From: JAUZRW01 sp034437755
GTDB taxonomy: Bacteria > Chloroflexota > Anaerolineae > Aggregatilineales > Phototrophicaceae
Direction: 5' to 3'
Assembly (NCBI GenBank): GCA_034437755.1
Contig: DAOTTV010000089.1
Span: forward strand, 1 to 22,047
Length of the DNA stretch: 22,047 nt
The notes under the pieces were generated by a model. That model searched no databases. It saw nothing but the letters and a program-made list of their open reading frames with translations, and was not told the DNA's origin. Position 1 is the stretch's first letter. Each line of letters opens with the position of its first letter. The position numbers and the translations under genes were made by a program. Below, piece after piece: positions 15,554-22,047 of this stretch.

Positions 15554-16366
15554 GTGTCTGCCGACATCTATCACAAGCCGATCGAAGATGGGTCGCTCTT
15601 GCGCCTCAATCGCGATCACGCCCGCGATCGCTATCGCCTGCTGGCGCTGTTCATTCCGGCGTATCTCCAGCGTATCAAAGCGCGCAAGCGAACGCATCCC
15701 GTGTTCATCGACCTGCGCGCGGGCACGGGCAAGATCAAGCTCAATCCGAGCGCGGCGGTCTACCTCACACCGCCCTTAATCGCCCACACCACTCCCCGCC
15801 GCATCACCCGTCATCTCTATCTCGCCACTGCACATCCTCCCGAATACGAAGCCCTCCACCAACGCCTGACTCCCGACGCATACACGACACTGTGGGCGTT
15901 AGCACCGCTAGCGGCAATCGACGCGCTGACGGTACAAGCCGATGCGACATGGACAGGCTTAGCCTATTGTGATTTGAATCAGTGGGGGATGCCGTGGGCT
16001 GTGATCGCGGCTCTGGCGCAATACCCGCAGATTGATCTTTTGATTGATGTCTCGCCGGTTAGCTTTGGCTTACGAAGTGGGGTGATGTACGACAAAGAGC
16101 AGGTGAGTCGTCTGGATACGGTCTATGGCGGGGCGGGCTGGCGCAAGGTTTACCAGCAGGTTGCCCGTGCCGATCGCGCGACTGTCGCGCAGGCGTTACA
16201 GGCGCATTATAGCGATCAACTGCGTGCCATCGGCTACGACCATCAGCGCGACGAACGCCCCGACGATGATCGGCGTTATCATCTGCTGTTTGTCAGCCAG
16301 CGCGACCGGCAGGATGCCCTGTGGCACGCGACACTACAAAGCCTGCGCCAATTGCCCTTACTCTAG
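15554..16366 (+). CDS. TcmP-like protein (three-Cys-motif partner, methyltransferase fold)
   Basis: A 270-residue protein starting at GTG 15554, which has AAAGGAG with a five-base spacer; the frame stays open upstream inside the TIR gene but has no ribosome site there. The N-terminal NRDHARDRYRLLALFIPAYL resembles the KH…L..YL helix of TcmP proteins. FIDLRAGTGK (51-60) corresponds to their Y-x-D-x-FAGPG block. AYCDLNQWGMPWAVIAAL (137-154) and IDLLIDVSP (160-168) correspond to the later 'iDPyG…' and 'dllinF' strands of the Rossmann fold. The changes from FAGPG to RAGTG and from DPyG to DLNQWG are unusual and may mark a divergent branch. No catalytic role is established. The gene begins 29 bases after the TIR protein stop and is almost certainly co-transcribed with it. 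Its stop overlaps the convergent gene by nine bases. Confidence 0.62.
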   Translation: MSADIYHKPIEDGSLLRLNRDHARDRYRLLALFIPAYLQRIKARKRTHPVFIDLRAGTGKIKLNPSAAVYLTPPLIAHTTPRRITRHLYLATAHPPEYEALHQRLTPDAYTTLWALAPLAAIDALTVQADATWTGLAYCDLNQWGMPWAVIAALAQYPQIDLLIDVSPVSFGLRSGVMYDKEQVSRLDTVYGGAGWRKVYQQVARADRATVAQALQAHYSDQLRAIGYDHQRDERPDDDRRYHLLFVSQRDRQDALWHATLQSLRQLPLL

Positions 16367-17128
16367 CTCGTCCGCCAGCGTCCAGATGCCGAACTCACGC
16401 CCGTACGTCAACAACTGCTGGCGCGAGAATTGATACAGGTCGCATTCTAAATCAGCGAGGATTTGCGGGGTGATGTTCGCCCATAGGCGCGTTTGCATGT
16501 AAGTCGCATCGCGCAGTTGCCGGCGTACCTGATCGGCATGGGTGCGAATACGCTTGCTGAAAATATCAATTGTCTGGCTCTCGCCCTGTAATTGCTCAGC
16601 GATGAAATCGCGCCACTCACGAATCACATCATCACTCATGAAGGATAACCAGTCCTGCGGTTGCGACTGACGCATTATATCGGCGGCGGTGGGGGATAAA
16701 TCGGCTTCGTCGCGCTCGTCCATGTGGATCAAGAGCAGGTGCAGGACGTAAAAGCGGTCTTTGATGTCCGCGCCCCAGTCGCCATTGGCAAAATGTGGCT
16801 TGAGCATATAGCGCGACCAGTATTCATCGGCGGCGAGATGCGCCACGTACCCCGCCAAAAAGACCGCGTGTGCGTCTGATCGGGGCGGAACGAGATCAGG
16901 ATGCTGACGGAACATCTCGCGCCAGGGGTTATCGGGCATCGGCGCGGTGTATTCGTAAAAATGCGTGGCTGAACGCGGTGCGTCCGCGCTCGGCTTAGCA
17001 TCCGCGATCACGCCCCCCAGCAAAAAATCGGCTTCGTAAGCGCGTAACTGCTGGCGAACGGATGCATCAATCTGCGTGTCCTGTGCCAGTCGGCGGGTGA
17101 TGTGTAAATGTGTGAAGGGTGTCGGCAT
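16358..17128 (-). CDS. Zinc-dependent phospholipase C-like protein
   Basis: A mostly helical protein of 256 residues with the signature of the zinc-dependent phospholipase C/S1-P1-like fold. The marks are TPFTHLHI at the N-terminus (His7, His9), LGGVIADAKP with Asp43, SATHFYEY with His56, and FLAGYVAHLAADEYW with His97 and Asp101. These spaced His and Asp residues are the expected metal ligands. No signal peptide is visible, unlike secreted members, so it may be cytoplasmic. The substrate is unknown. The start ATG at 17128 coincides with the motif beginning. A GC-TATACT box lies about 53 bases upstream. The 3' end overlaps the convergent TcmP-like gene by nine bases. Confidence 0.72.
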   Translation of the reverse strand: MPTPFTHLHITRRLAQDTQIDASVRQQLRAYEADFLLGGVIADAKPSADAPRSATHFYEYTAPMPDNPWREMFRQHPDLVPPRSDAHAVFLAGYVAHLAADEYWSRYMLKPHFANGDWGADIKDRFYVLHLLLIHMDERDEADLSPTAADIMRQSQPQDWLSFMSDDVIREWRDFIAEQLQGESQTIDIFSKRIRTHADQVRRQLRDATYMQTRLWANITPQILADLECDLYQFSRQQLLTYGREFGIWTLADELE

Positions 17129-17180
17129 GGGATTGTTCGATCCACTAAATTGGATAATGCAAAAGTTAGATGTCTCTACC

Positions 17181-17188
17181 AGTATAGC
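17181..17188 (-). promoter_or_regulatory. Candidate -10 box of the phospholipase C-like gene
   Basis: The minus strand reads GG-GC-TATACT-GG, a good -10 hexamer with the GC lead seen elsewhere in the window, 53 bases upstream of the ATG. A TTGTCG lies 15 bases upstream as a possible short-spaced -35. Confidence 0.5.
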
Positions 17189-17240
17189 CCGTCACGACCG
17201 CCGACAACAGAGAACAAACGATAAGAAAGCGCTGGACGCA

Positions 17241-17563
17241 TCACCCAATGAGCGCCCGCCACAGCAAGAAAACCACCATGCCGCCGATGATCGTCAGCAA
17301 GAGATTGCGCGTGCGCCACGAGATCACGACTGAGATTATACCGGCGTATAGATAGGCGTTGGCAGGGCTGAGATCGAGCGTGCCATCTGGCAGGAGCGCG
17401 GCCGGGACGATGATCGCCGTCAGCACCGCGACCGGCACGTACTTCAGCGCGTTGAACACGTTGCGTGGTAGGTCGATGCGCCCGATGATCACCAGCAGGG
17501 GATACCGCGCCAGAAATGTCACCGTCGCCATGCCGATAATCAAGATAACTTCGCCGCCTGTAA

Positions 17564-17567
<4 letters not shown>
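17241..17567 (-). CDS. azlD: AzlD-family branched-chain amino-acid transport subunit
   Basis: A 108-residue integral membrane protein with about four helices and the AzlD pattern: ATVTFLARYPLLVIIGRIDLPRNVFNALKYVPVAVLTAIIVPAAL. This contains the conserved 'R.lP…l…l..vp..v..a' core. AzlD is the small partner of AzlC; together they export branched-chain and related amino acids (and their analogues). Its ATG overlaps the azlC stop in an ATGA arrangement (17564-17567), a sign of translational coupling. Confidence 0.9.
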
Positions 17568-18331
<764 letters not shown>

Positions 18332-18367
18332 AGCGATGATCCTTGTCTGTCTGTCGATCTGTTGCTA

Positions 18368-18396
18368 AGCATAGCGCAAAGCACCGTTTTTGTCGC
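18368..18396 (-). promoter_or_regulatory. Candidate promoter of azlCD
   Basis: On the minus strand GCGACA (18391-18396) and TATGCT (18368-18373) are separated by exactly 17 bases, and GC directly precedes the -10. It lies in the 97-base gap between the dioxygenase and azlC and would give a leader of about 30 bases. Confidence 0.45.
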
Positions 18397-18428
18397 GTGA
18401 TGGCTAATGCCATTCGCCCGCACCGCCC

Positions 18429-19172
18429 TCAGCCGATGCGCGTCAGGTGCGGCTTATAGTGATAATCGAAGGTCAGGATGCCGCGGCGGGCAGGTCGCGT
18501 GCCATCGTGCGACGTGATCGGCGTGACTCCGTGCCACAGGATCGCATCATTGAACAGGTACGAGTCCAGCACGTTTTGAAGCTGGAAGCTGGCGAGCGGT
18601 TGTTGGTCGTCGTCATAAATCGTCACGATGCCGCCATCGGCGTTATCCAAGTGGGCGATATGCACCGTCACGAACGCTGCGCCATCCCGATGCACGCCTT
18701 CCGGTGTTGGTTGCCCGATGGTATTCGGCTCTGCGACCACGTAAATCTGATGCACGTCAACCTGCCAGGGATGATAGCGCATCTCGGCATCTGCCAGCGG
18801 GAAGCGATCAAAATCGAAGCGAATTAGATCACGCAGGAAGGGATTTTTGACGGTCGCCGGCGTGAGAGGCGCGAACTTTCGCACGATGCCGCCGGTCACG
18901 CGGTTGATGTCGTCGCTCTGGAAGTAATCGCGATGCGGGAGCAGGGTTAACTCGCCCGTCTCCGGATAAAAGTAGAAACTATCATAGCGCCGATAGCGAT
19001 AATTGCCCGCATCCGGCAAATAATGATCTGGCGGCAAATGCTCATACTCGGCGCAGAGACGTTGCCACGCATCGTCAAGTGCTGGAACGAGTGGGATGTC
19101 GTCTGCGAGAACGATACTGTAGCCCTGTTCGGCAATTTGTGCGCGGATTGTGTCCTTGCTTGTCATCAGCAT
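18429..19172 (-). CDS. 2-oxoglutarate/Fe(II)-dependent amino-acid dioxygenase (PF10014-type)
   Basis: A 247-residue enzyme of the family that includes Bacillus thuringiensis L-isoleucine dioxygenase, which hydroxylates free aliphatic amino acids using 2-oxoglutarate and oxygen. Visible marks are the iron-binding HRD (His161, Asp163, in PEGVHRDGAAFVTVHI), distal His214 (ILWHGVTPI) and a 2-oxoglutarate-binding Arg229/230 (ARRGILTFDYHY). The RYRRYDSFYFYP (59-70) and LPHRDYFQS stretches are also seen in the family. The substrate is not readable from sequence. ATG at 19172 has AAAGGTG seven bases upstream; a second ATG at 19166 is possible. It sits directly upstream of azlC-azlD on the same strand, which matches the known pairing of such dioxygenases with amino-acid exporters. 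Its upstream region is AT-rich and holds a small inverted repeat, TTGTA-TTC-TACAA. Confidence 0.85.
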   Translation of the reverse strand: MLMTSKDTIRAQIAEQGYSIVLADDIPLVPALDDAWQRLCAEYEHLPPDHYLPDAGNYRYRRYDSFYFYPETGELTLLPHRDYFQSDDINRVTGGIVRKFAPLTPATVKNPFLRDLIRFDFDRFPLADAEMRYHPWQVDVHQIYVVAEPNTIGQPTPEGVHRDGAAFVTVHIAHLDNADGGIVTIYDDDQQPLASFQLQNVLDSYLFNDAILWHGVTPITSHDGTRPARRGILTFDYHYKPHLTRIG

Positions 19173-19293
19173 CTTGTGACACCTTTCTTCATCATTATCA
19201 GTCCTTAGCTGTTAGTTGTATTCTACAAACATTGTATTATTTTTTTGTCAGAAATAGCCAAAGGTCGTCACGCACGCCTGACAGAATCAAAAC

Positions 19294-19315
19294 GGGCATC
19301 CCATGTGGGATGCCC
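19294..19315 (-). terminator. Terminator of the thiolase gene
   Basis: A perfect hairpin with 10-bp arms GGGCATCCCA and TGGGATGCCC lies 31 bases past the thiolase stop. On the minus strand it is followed by GTTTTGATT, a short U-rich tail. This is the best-looking terminator of the window. Confidence 0.7.
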
Positions 19316-19345
19316 ATGCGACTGATGGTACGGGGGCGCGTGTGC

Positions 19346-20509
19346 TTACTCCGCGCCGTTCAAGCGTTCGACAATCGTGCCGGTAGCCATGCCGCCCCCA
19401 CAGCACATCGTCTGCAAACCATAGCGCCCACCTTTGATCTCCAGCGCGTTGAGCAGGGTCGTCATCAGGCGTGCGCCACTGCACCCCAGCGGATGACCGA
19501 GCGCCATCGCCCCGCCGAAGATGTTGACATTTTCCATGTCGGGGTGCATCTCCTTTTCCCACATCTTGACAACTGTCGCGAAGGCTTCGTTGACTTCGAA
19601 CACGTCGATCTCATCCATGCTCATCTGCGCGCGATCCAGCAATTTGCGCGTCGCCGGCACCGGGCCGGTCAGCATCAGGTGCGGGTCACTGCCGACGGTG
19701 ACCATCGACACGATGCGCGCCCGTGGATGCAAGCCCAGTTCCCGCGCTTTGTCCGCCGTCATGATGACGACTGCGGCGGCACCATCGCTAATTTGACTGC
19801 TGTTGCCAGCGGTCGTCACGCCGCCCTCGGTGAAGACCGGATCGAGCTGTGCCATCTTCTCGCGGTTGGGATTGGCGCGGAAGCCTTCGTCGTGCGTCAT
19901 CTCGAACAGTTGCCCGTCCTTGTCCACGCCTTGCAGGGGGGCAATCTCGCGCTGGAGATAGCCGGCTGTCGTCGCCGCCGCCGCCCGTTTGTGGCTCTCA
20001 TAGCCTAAATCGTCGATTTCCTCGCGGGTGATCGACCACGTTTGGGCGATTTCGTCGCTCGCCACCCCCTGGCTCACCATGTTGTACTCTTCCATGATGC
20101 TATCGGTGAATGGCTCGCCTTCGTTCAGGCTACTGCCCATCGGCACGCGCGTCATGCTCTCGACACCGCCCGCGACCACGACATCCGCCTGCCCGCTGGC
20201 GACCATCGCCGCCGCTAGATGTACCGCTTGCTGGCTACTGCCACACTGAAAATCGACGCTGGTCGCCGGTACTTCGATCGGCAAGCCCGCCTCTAACACC
20301 ACGTTACGCGCCACGTTGAAGGTCTGCTCGCTCACCTGGCTCACACAGCCGAAGATCAGATGATCGACTTGCTCTGCCGTGATACCAGCGCGTTCCATCG
20401 CCGCCTTGACGGCGTGTGCGCCCAGCTTGACAGGGTGATATTCACGCAGGGCACCATTACGCTTGCCAATCGGCGTGCGGGCAACATCAACAATCACAAC
20501 ATCGGTCAT
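19346..20509 (-). CDS. Thiolase, acetyl-CoA C-acyltransferase/acetyltransferase
   Basis: A 387-residue degradative- or biosynthetic-type thiolase that condenses or cleaves acyl-CoA by Claisen chemistry. Catalytic residues are Cys89 (FQCGSSQQA), Asn307 in NEAFA, His339 in GGAMALGHPLGCSGAR and Cys369 in TMCCGGGMATG. Length and motifs are complete. The chain-length preference (acetoacetyl-CoA or longer 3-ketoacyl-CoA) cannot be told with confidence. ATG at 20509 has AGGAG with an eight-base spacer. A promoter with TTGCCC and TATGAT at 17 bases spacing lies upstream, and a strong hairpin terminator follows, so it is probably monocistronic. It could act together with the HSD10-like dehydrogenase at the other end of the window. 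Confidence 0.95.
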   Translation of the reverse strand: MTDVVIVDVARTPIGKRNGALREYHPVKLGAHAVKAAMERAGITAEQVDHLIFGCVSQVSEQTFNVARNVVLEAGLPIEVPATSVDFQCGSSQQAVHLAAAMVASGQADVVVAGGVESMTRVPMGSSLNEGEPFTDSIMEEYNMVSQGVASDEIAQTWSITREEIDDLGYESHKRAAAATTAGYLQREIAPLQGVDKDGQLFEMTHDEGFRANPNREKMAQLDPVFTEGGVTTAGNSSQISDGAAAVVIMTADKARELGLHPRARIVSMVTVGSDPHLMLTGPVPATRKLLDRAQMSMDEIDVFEVNEAFATVVKMWEKEMHPDMENVNIFGGAMALGHPLGCSGARLMTTLLNALEIKGGRYGLQTMCCGGGMATGTIVERLNGAE

Positions 20510-20569
20510 TTTAAATGCTCCTAAATAGTATTAATCCAACACTTATTTAATTTTTTTTAAGCGATCTCA

Positions 20570-20598
20570 ATCATACCGCAGGGGCGATCGATGGGCAA
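20570..20598 (-). promoter_or_regulatory. Promoter of the thiolase gene
   Basis: On the minus strand TTGCCC (20593-20598) and TATGAT (20570-20575) have a 17-base spacer, about 60 bases upstream of the ATG. The surrounding CTGCGGTATGATTG matches CTGTGGTATGATTG in front of lipA. The -35 lies in the loop of the 20581-20631 hairpin. Confidence 0.6.
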
Positions 20599-20631
20599 TG
20601 ATTAACGCGAGACGATGCGTTCGATCGCCCC
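20581..20631. terminator. Long inverted repeat between lipA and thiolase
   Basis: GGGGCGATCGA (20581-20591) and TCGATCGCCCC (20621-20631) are perfectly complementary over 11 bases around a 29-base interior that can form a smaller 4-bp stem. It starts 16 bases after the lipA stop on the minus strand. A U-run is lacking, so it may be a rho-assisted terminator or a transcript stabiliser. It also overlaps the thiolase -35 element and could link the two. Confidence 0.45.
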
Positions 20632-20646
20632 GCGTCGGGAATGCGC

Positions 20647-21624
20647 TCAGTCGCCTGCGGATTCTGTACGATCGGCATGAAGTTTGAAGTGGTTCAGTTG
20701 CGAGAGGGCGCGTACCTGTTCGTCGGCGTGATAGCTCGACCGCACGAGGGGCGCGCTCTCGACCCATTTGAAGCCCATCTCAAGCCCGATGCGCTTGAAT
20801 TCCTCGAATTCTTCGGGCGTGTAATAGCGCTCGATCGGCAGGTGCTTCTTGCTCGGTTGTAGATACTGCCCGATCGTCAGGATGTCCACGCCAACATCGA
20901 CCAAGTCCTGCATGGTCTCAACCACTTCATCGACCGTTTCGCCTAAACCGACCATGATGCCGCTCTTGGTCAACACCAGCGGATCCATCTGCTTGGCGTT
21001 ACGCAGGGTGTCGATCGCCCATTCGTAGCTATCTTGCGGTTGCACGGCTTTGAACAGGCGCTTGACCGTCTCGACGTTATGATTGAGGATTTCTGGTTGG
21101 GCATCCATCACGATCTTCAACGCGGTTTCGCTCCCTTTGAAGTCGGGAATCAGCACTTCGACACTGCATCCTGGTTGCAACTGACGAATCCGCCGGATGA
21201 CCATCGCGAAGATCGGCGCGCCACCGTCGGGGCGGTCATCGCGGTTGACGCTGGTGATGACGACGTGGCGCAGGTTCATCGCGCGCACGCTCTGGGCGAT
21301 GCGGTTCGGCTCTGCCCAATCGAGCGGATTAGGGCGACCGGTCTTAATATCACAAAAGCCACACGAGCGCGTGCAGGTATCGCCCATCATCAAGAAGGTC
21401 GCCGTGCCGCGTCCCCAGCACTCGCCAATATTGGGGCACTGGGCTTCTTCGCAGACGGTGTGCAGGTCTTTGCTCCGCATCAAGTCGCGCACGTTCTGGT
21501 ACGTCTCGCCCATCGGCGCACGCACCCGAATCCACGGCGGACGACGACGCGGGTTTTTGGGGTCGGGTTGCCACTCTTCAGAGGTCGTTACGGGAATGTT
21601 ATCCGTGTTGATGACATTCGTCAC
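20647..21624 (-). CDS. lipA: Lipoyl synthase
   Basis: Radical-SAM enzyme that inserts two sulfurs into octanoyl groups on lipoyl domains. The 325-residue protein shows the auxiliary-cluster motif with Cys58, Cys63 and Cys69 (CEEAQCPNIGEC) and the radical-SAM motif with Cys84, Cys88 and Cys91 (CTRSCGFC). It also has the C-terminal RSSYHA whose Ser298 ligates the auxiliary cluster. All catalytic elements are present. The start is GTG at 21622-21624 with GGAG eight bases upstream. The octanoyltransferase partner (lipB) is not in the window. A -10 box shared with the thiolase lies at 21710-21715. Confidence 0.97.
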   Translation of the reverse strand: MTNVINTDNIPVTTSEEWQPDPKNPRRRPPWIRVRAPMGETYQNVRDLMRSKDLHTVCEEAQCPNIGECWGRGTATFLMMGDTCTRSCGFCDIKTGRPNPLDWAEPNRIAQSVRAMNLRHVVITSVNRDDRPDGGAPIFAMVIRRIRQLQPGCSVEVLIPDFKGSETALKIVMDAQPEILNHNVETVKRLFKAVQPQDSYEWAIDTLRNAKQMDPLVLTKSGIMVGLGETVDEVVETMQDLVDVGVDILTIGQYLQPSKKHLPIERYYTPEEFEEFKRIGLEMGFKWVESAPLVRSSYHADEQVRALSQLNHFKLHADRTESAGD

Positions 21625-21709
21625 AAGCTTTGCTCCATTTGTTTACTATGCAGATTCAACTGCTATTTTGTCTGATTTTAGAGATACTTATCTTGTTTAT
21701 CCATGACCA

Positions 21710-21715
21710 ATCATA
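21710..21715 (-). promoter_or_regulatory. Candidate -10 box of lipA
   Basis: The minus strand reads CTGTGG-TATGAT-TGG, about 85 bases upstream of the GTG start, matching the thiolase promoter at 13 of 14 bases. No convincing -35 was found at the usual distance. The leader of roughly 80 bases is AT-rich without an obvious strong structure. Confidence 0.5.
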
Positions 21716-21748
21716 CCACAGGCGCGGATTGAGCTGTAGCCATAGCAG

Positions 21749-21771
21749 AAAGCGGGGTCGCGCCGCTTTTT
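21749..21771 (+). terminator. Hairpin followed by a T-run upstream of lipA
   Basis: AAAGCGG (21749-21755) pairs with CCGCTTT (21763-21769), and the plus strand continues TT before CC. It resembles a rho-independent terminator on the plus strand, but no plus-strand gene ends here. It may limit antisense reading or be accidental. Confidence 0.3.
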
Positions 21772-21810
21772 CCGCCACAAGCTCAAGCATCGCGGCTAAG
21801 GTGATGGACT

Positions 21811-21835
21811 GTCCACGCTATCATATGATCATACC
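21811..21835 (+). promoter_or_regulatory. Candidate -10 region pointing out of the window
   Basis: GTCCAC-GC-TATCAT-ATGATCATACC reads rightwards and nearly duplicates the box in front of the pectinacetylesterase gene. The 423-base stretch 21625-22047 has no convincing gene, so any gene it serves would lie beyond the right edge, past the hairpin repeat. Confidence 0.35.
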
Positions 21836-21940
21836 TTTTCTTGGTCATTTAACAAATAAAGGGGGAAGTCAGCAGATGTAAGGGTGGTTCTTTCGTATTT
21901 TGCGTGGTCAAGCTCTTTTTGTTCCCTTTTTTAAAACGCT

Positions 21941-22047
21941 CTTATGTCGAACGTGTGCAATAGTCATTTAGGGCTTTGCCCTAAGACCCATGAGCTTTTT
22001 CAAAAGCTCAATCAAAACTTTCACAGCTTGCTTTTTTCAACGCAATT
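21941..22047. repeat. Inverted partial second copy of the hairpin-array repeat, cut by the window edge
   Basis: Read on the minus strand, 21949-22047 matches 1180-1278 at 96 of 99 bases, and weaker similarity continues to 21941. It contains two of the left copy's hairpins (21968-21984 and 21991-22010). The window ends two bases past the centre of the third palindrome, so the rest of this copy is outside. At the position matching 1255, the hairpin here has a full C-G pair where the left copy has G·T. Confidence 0.85.

Noticed and set aside
19079..20008. A 309-codon open frame on the plus strand opposite the thiolase and dioxygenase start
   Set aside because: Its product is rich in His, Arg and Gln and has no recognisable domain; the thiolase on the other strand has all catalytic motifs.

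Overview
The window reads as a chromosomal segment of a Chloroflexota bacterium, probably in or near Anaerolineae. This placement is an inference. It rests on a GC-rich, largely housekeeping gene set, a very large TIR/STAND-NTPase/WD40 protein opening its NTPase with the 'NPFKGLEAF' signature, a PucR-type regulator, and an intergenic repeat starting with CCCTCACCC typical of that phylum. No rRNA, tRNA, CRISPR array, transposase or phage gene was seen.

Layout, left to right. The 3' end of an unidentified gene (3-191, +) runs convergently into a PPK2 polyphosphate kinase (177-1010, -). A gene-free stretch (1011-1366) holds an unusual run of five consecutive hairpins. A second copy of half of it lies in inverted orientation at the right edge (21941-22047). 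Next on the minus strand come a short-chain dehydrogenase of the HSD10 type, a small two-helix membrane protein, a complex inverted repeat (2696-2814), a secreted pectinacetylesterase-family hydrolase and a PucR-family regulator. The regulator is divergent from gatA (Glu/Asp-tRNA amidotransferase subunit A). A GT4 glycosyltransferase and a HAD phosphatase then form a small plus-strand operon. They face two minus-strand membrane proteins that look like diverged relatives of each other.

The centre (11217-16366) is a two-gene unit. It comprises a 1435-residue protein (TIR, nSTAND1 NTPase, transmembrane helix, coiled coil, 14 WD40-like repeats, C-terminal SH3-like tail) and a 270-residue protein resembling the three-Cys-motif partner (TcmP) methyltransferase-fold family. 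The first has the layout of an NAD-consuming immune sensor, so this pair is the best candidate here for an undescribed system. A zinc-dependent phospholipase C-like protein follows convergently.

The right third is on the minus strand: a PF10014-type 2-oxoglutarate/Fe(II) amino-acid dioxygenase, azlC and azlD (branched-chain amino-acid exporter), a thiolase, and lipA (lipoyl synthase). The dioxygenase next to an amino-acid exporter suggests a 'hydroxylate and export' unit. The thiolase and the HSD10-like dehydrogenase could act in the same beta-oxidation or branched-chain degradation route, although they lie 17 kb apart.

Regulatory reading: many intergenic regions carry a -10-like hexamer preceded directly by GC (GC-TAtNNT), and thiolase and lipA share a different CTGyGG-TATGAT-TG box. 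Several genes use GTG starts with strong Shine-Dalgarno sites: the dehydrogenase, azlC, lipA and the TcmP-like gene.
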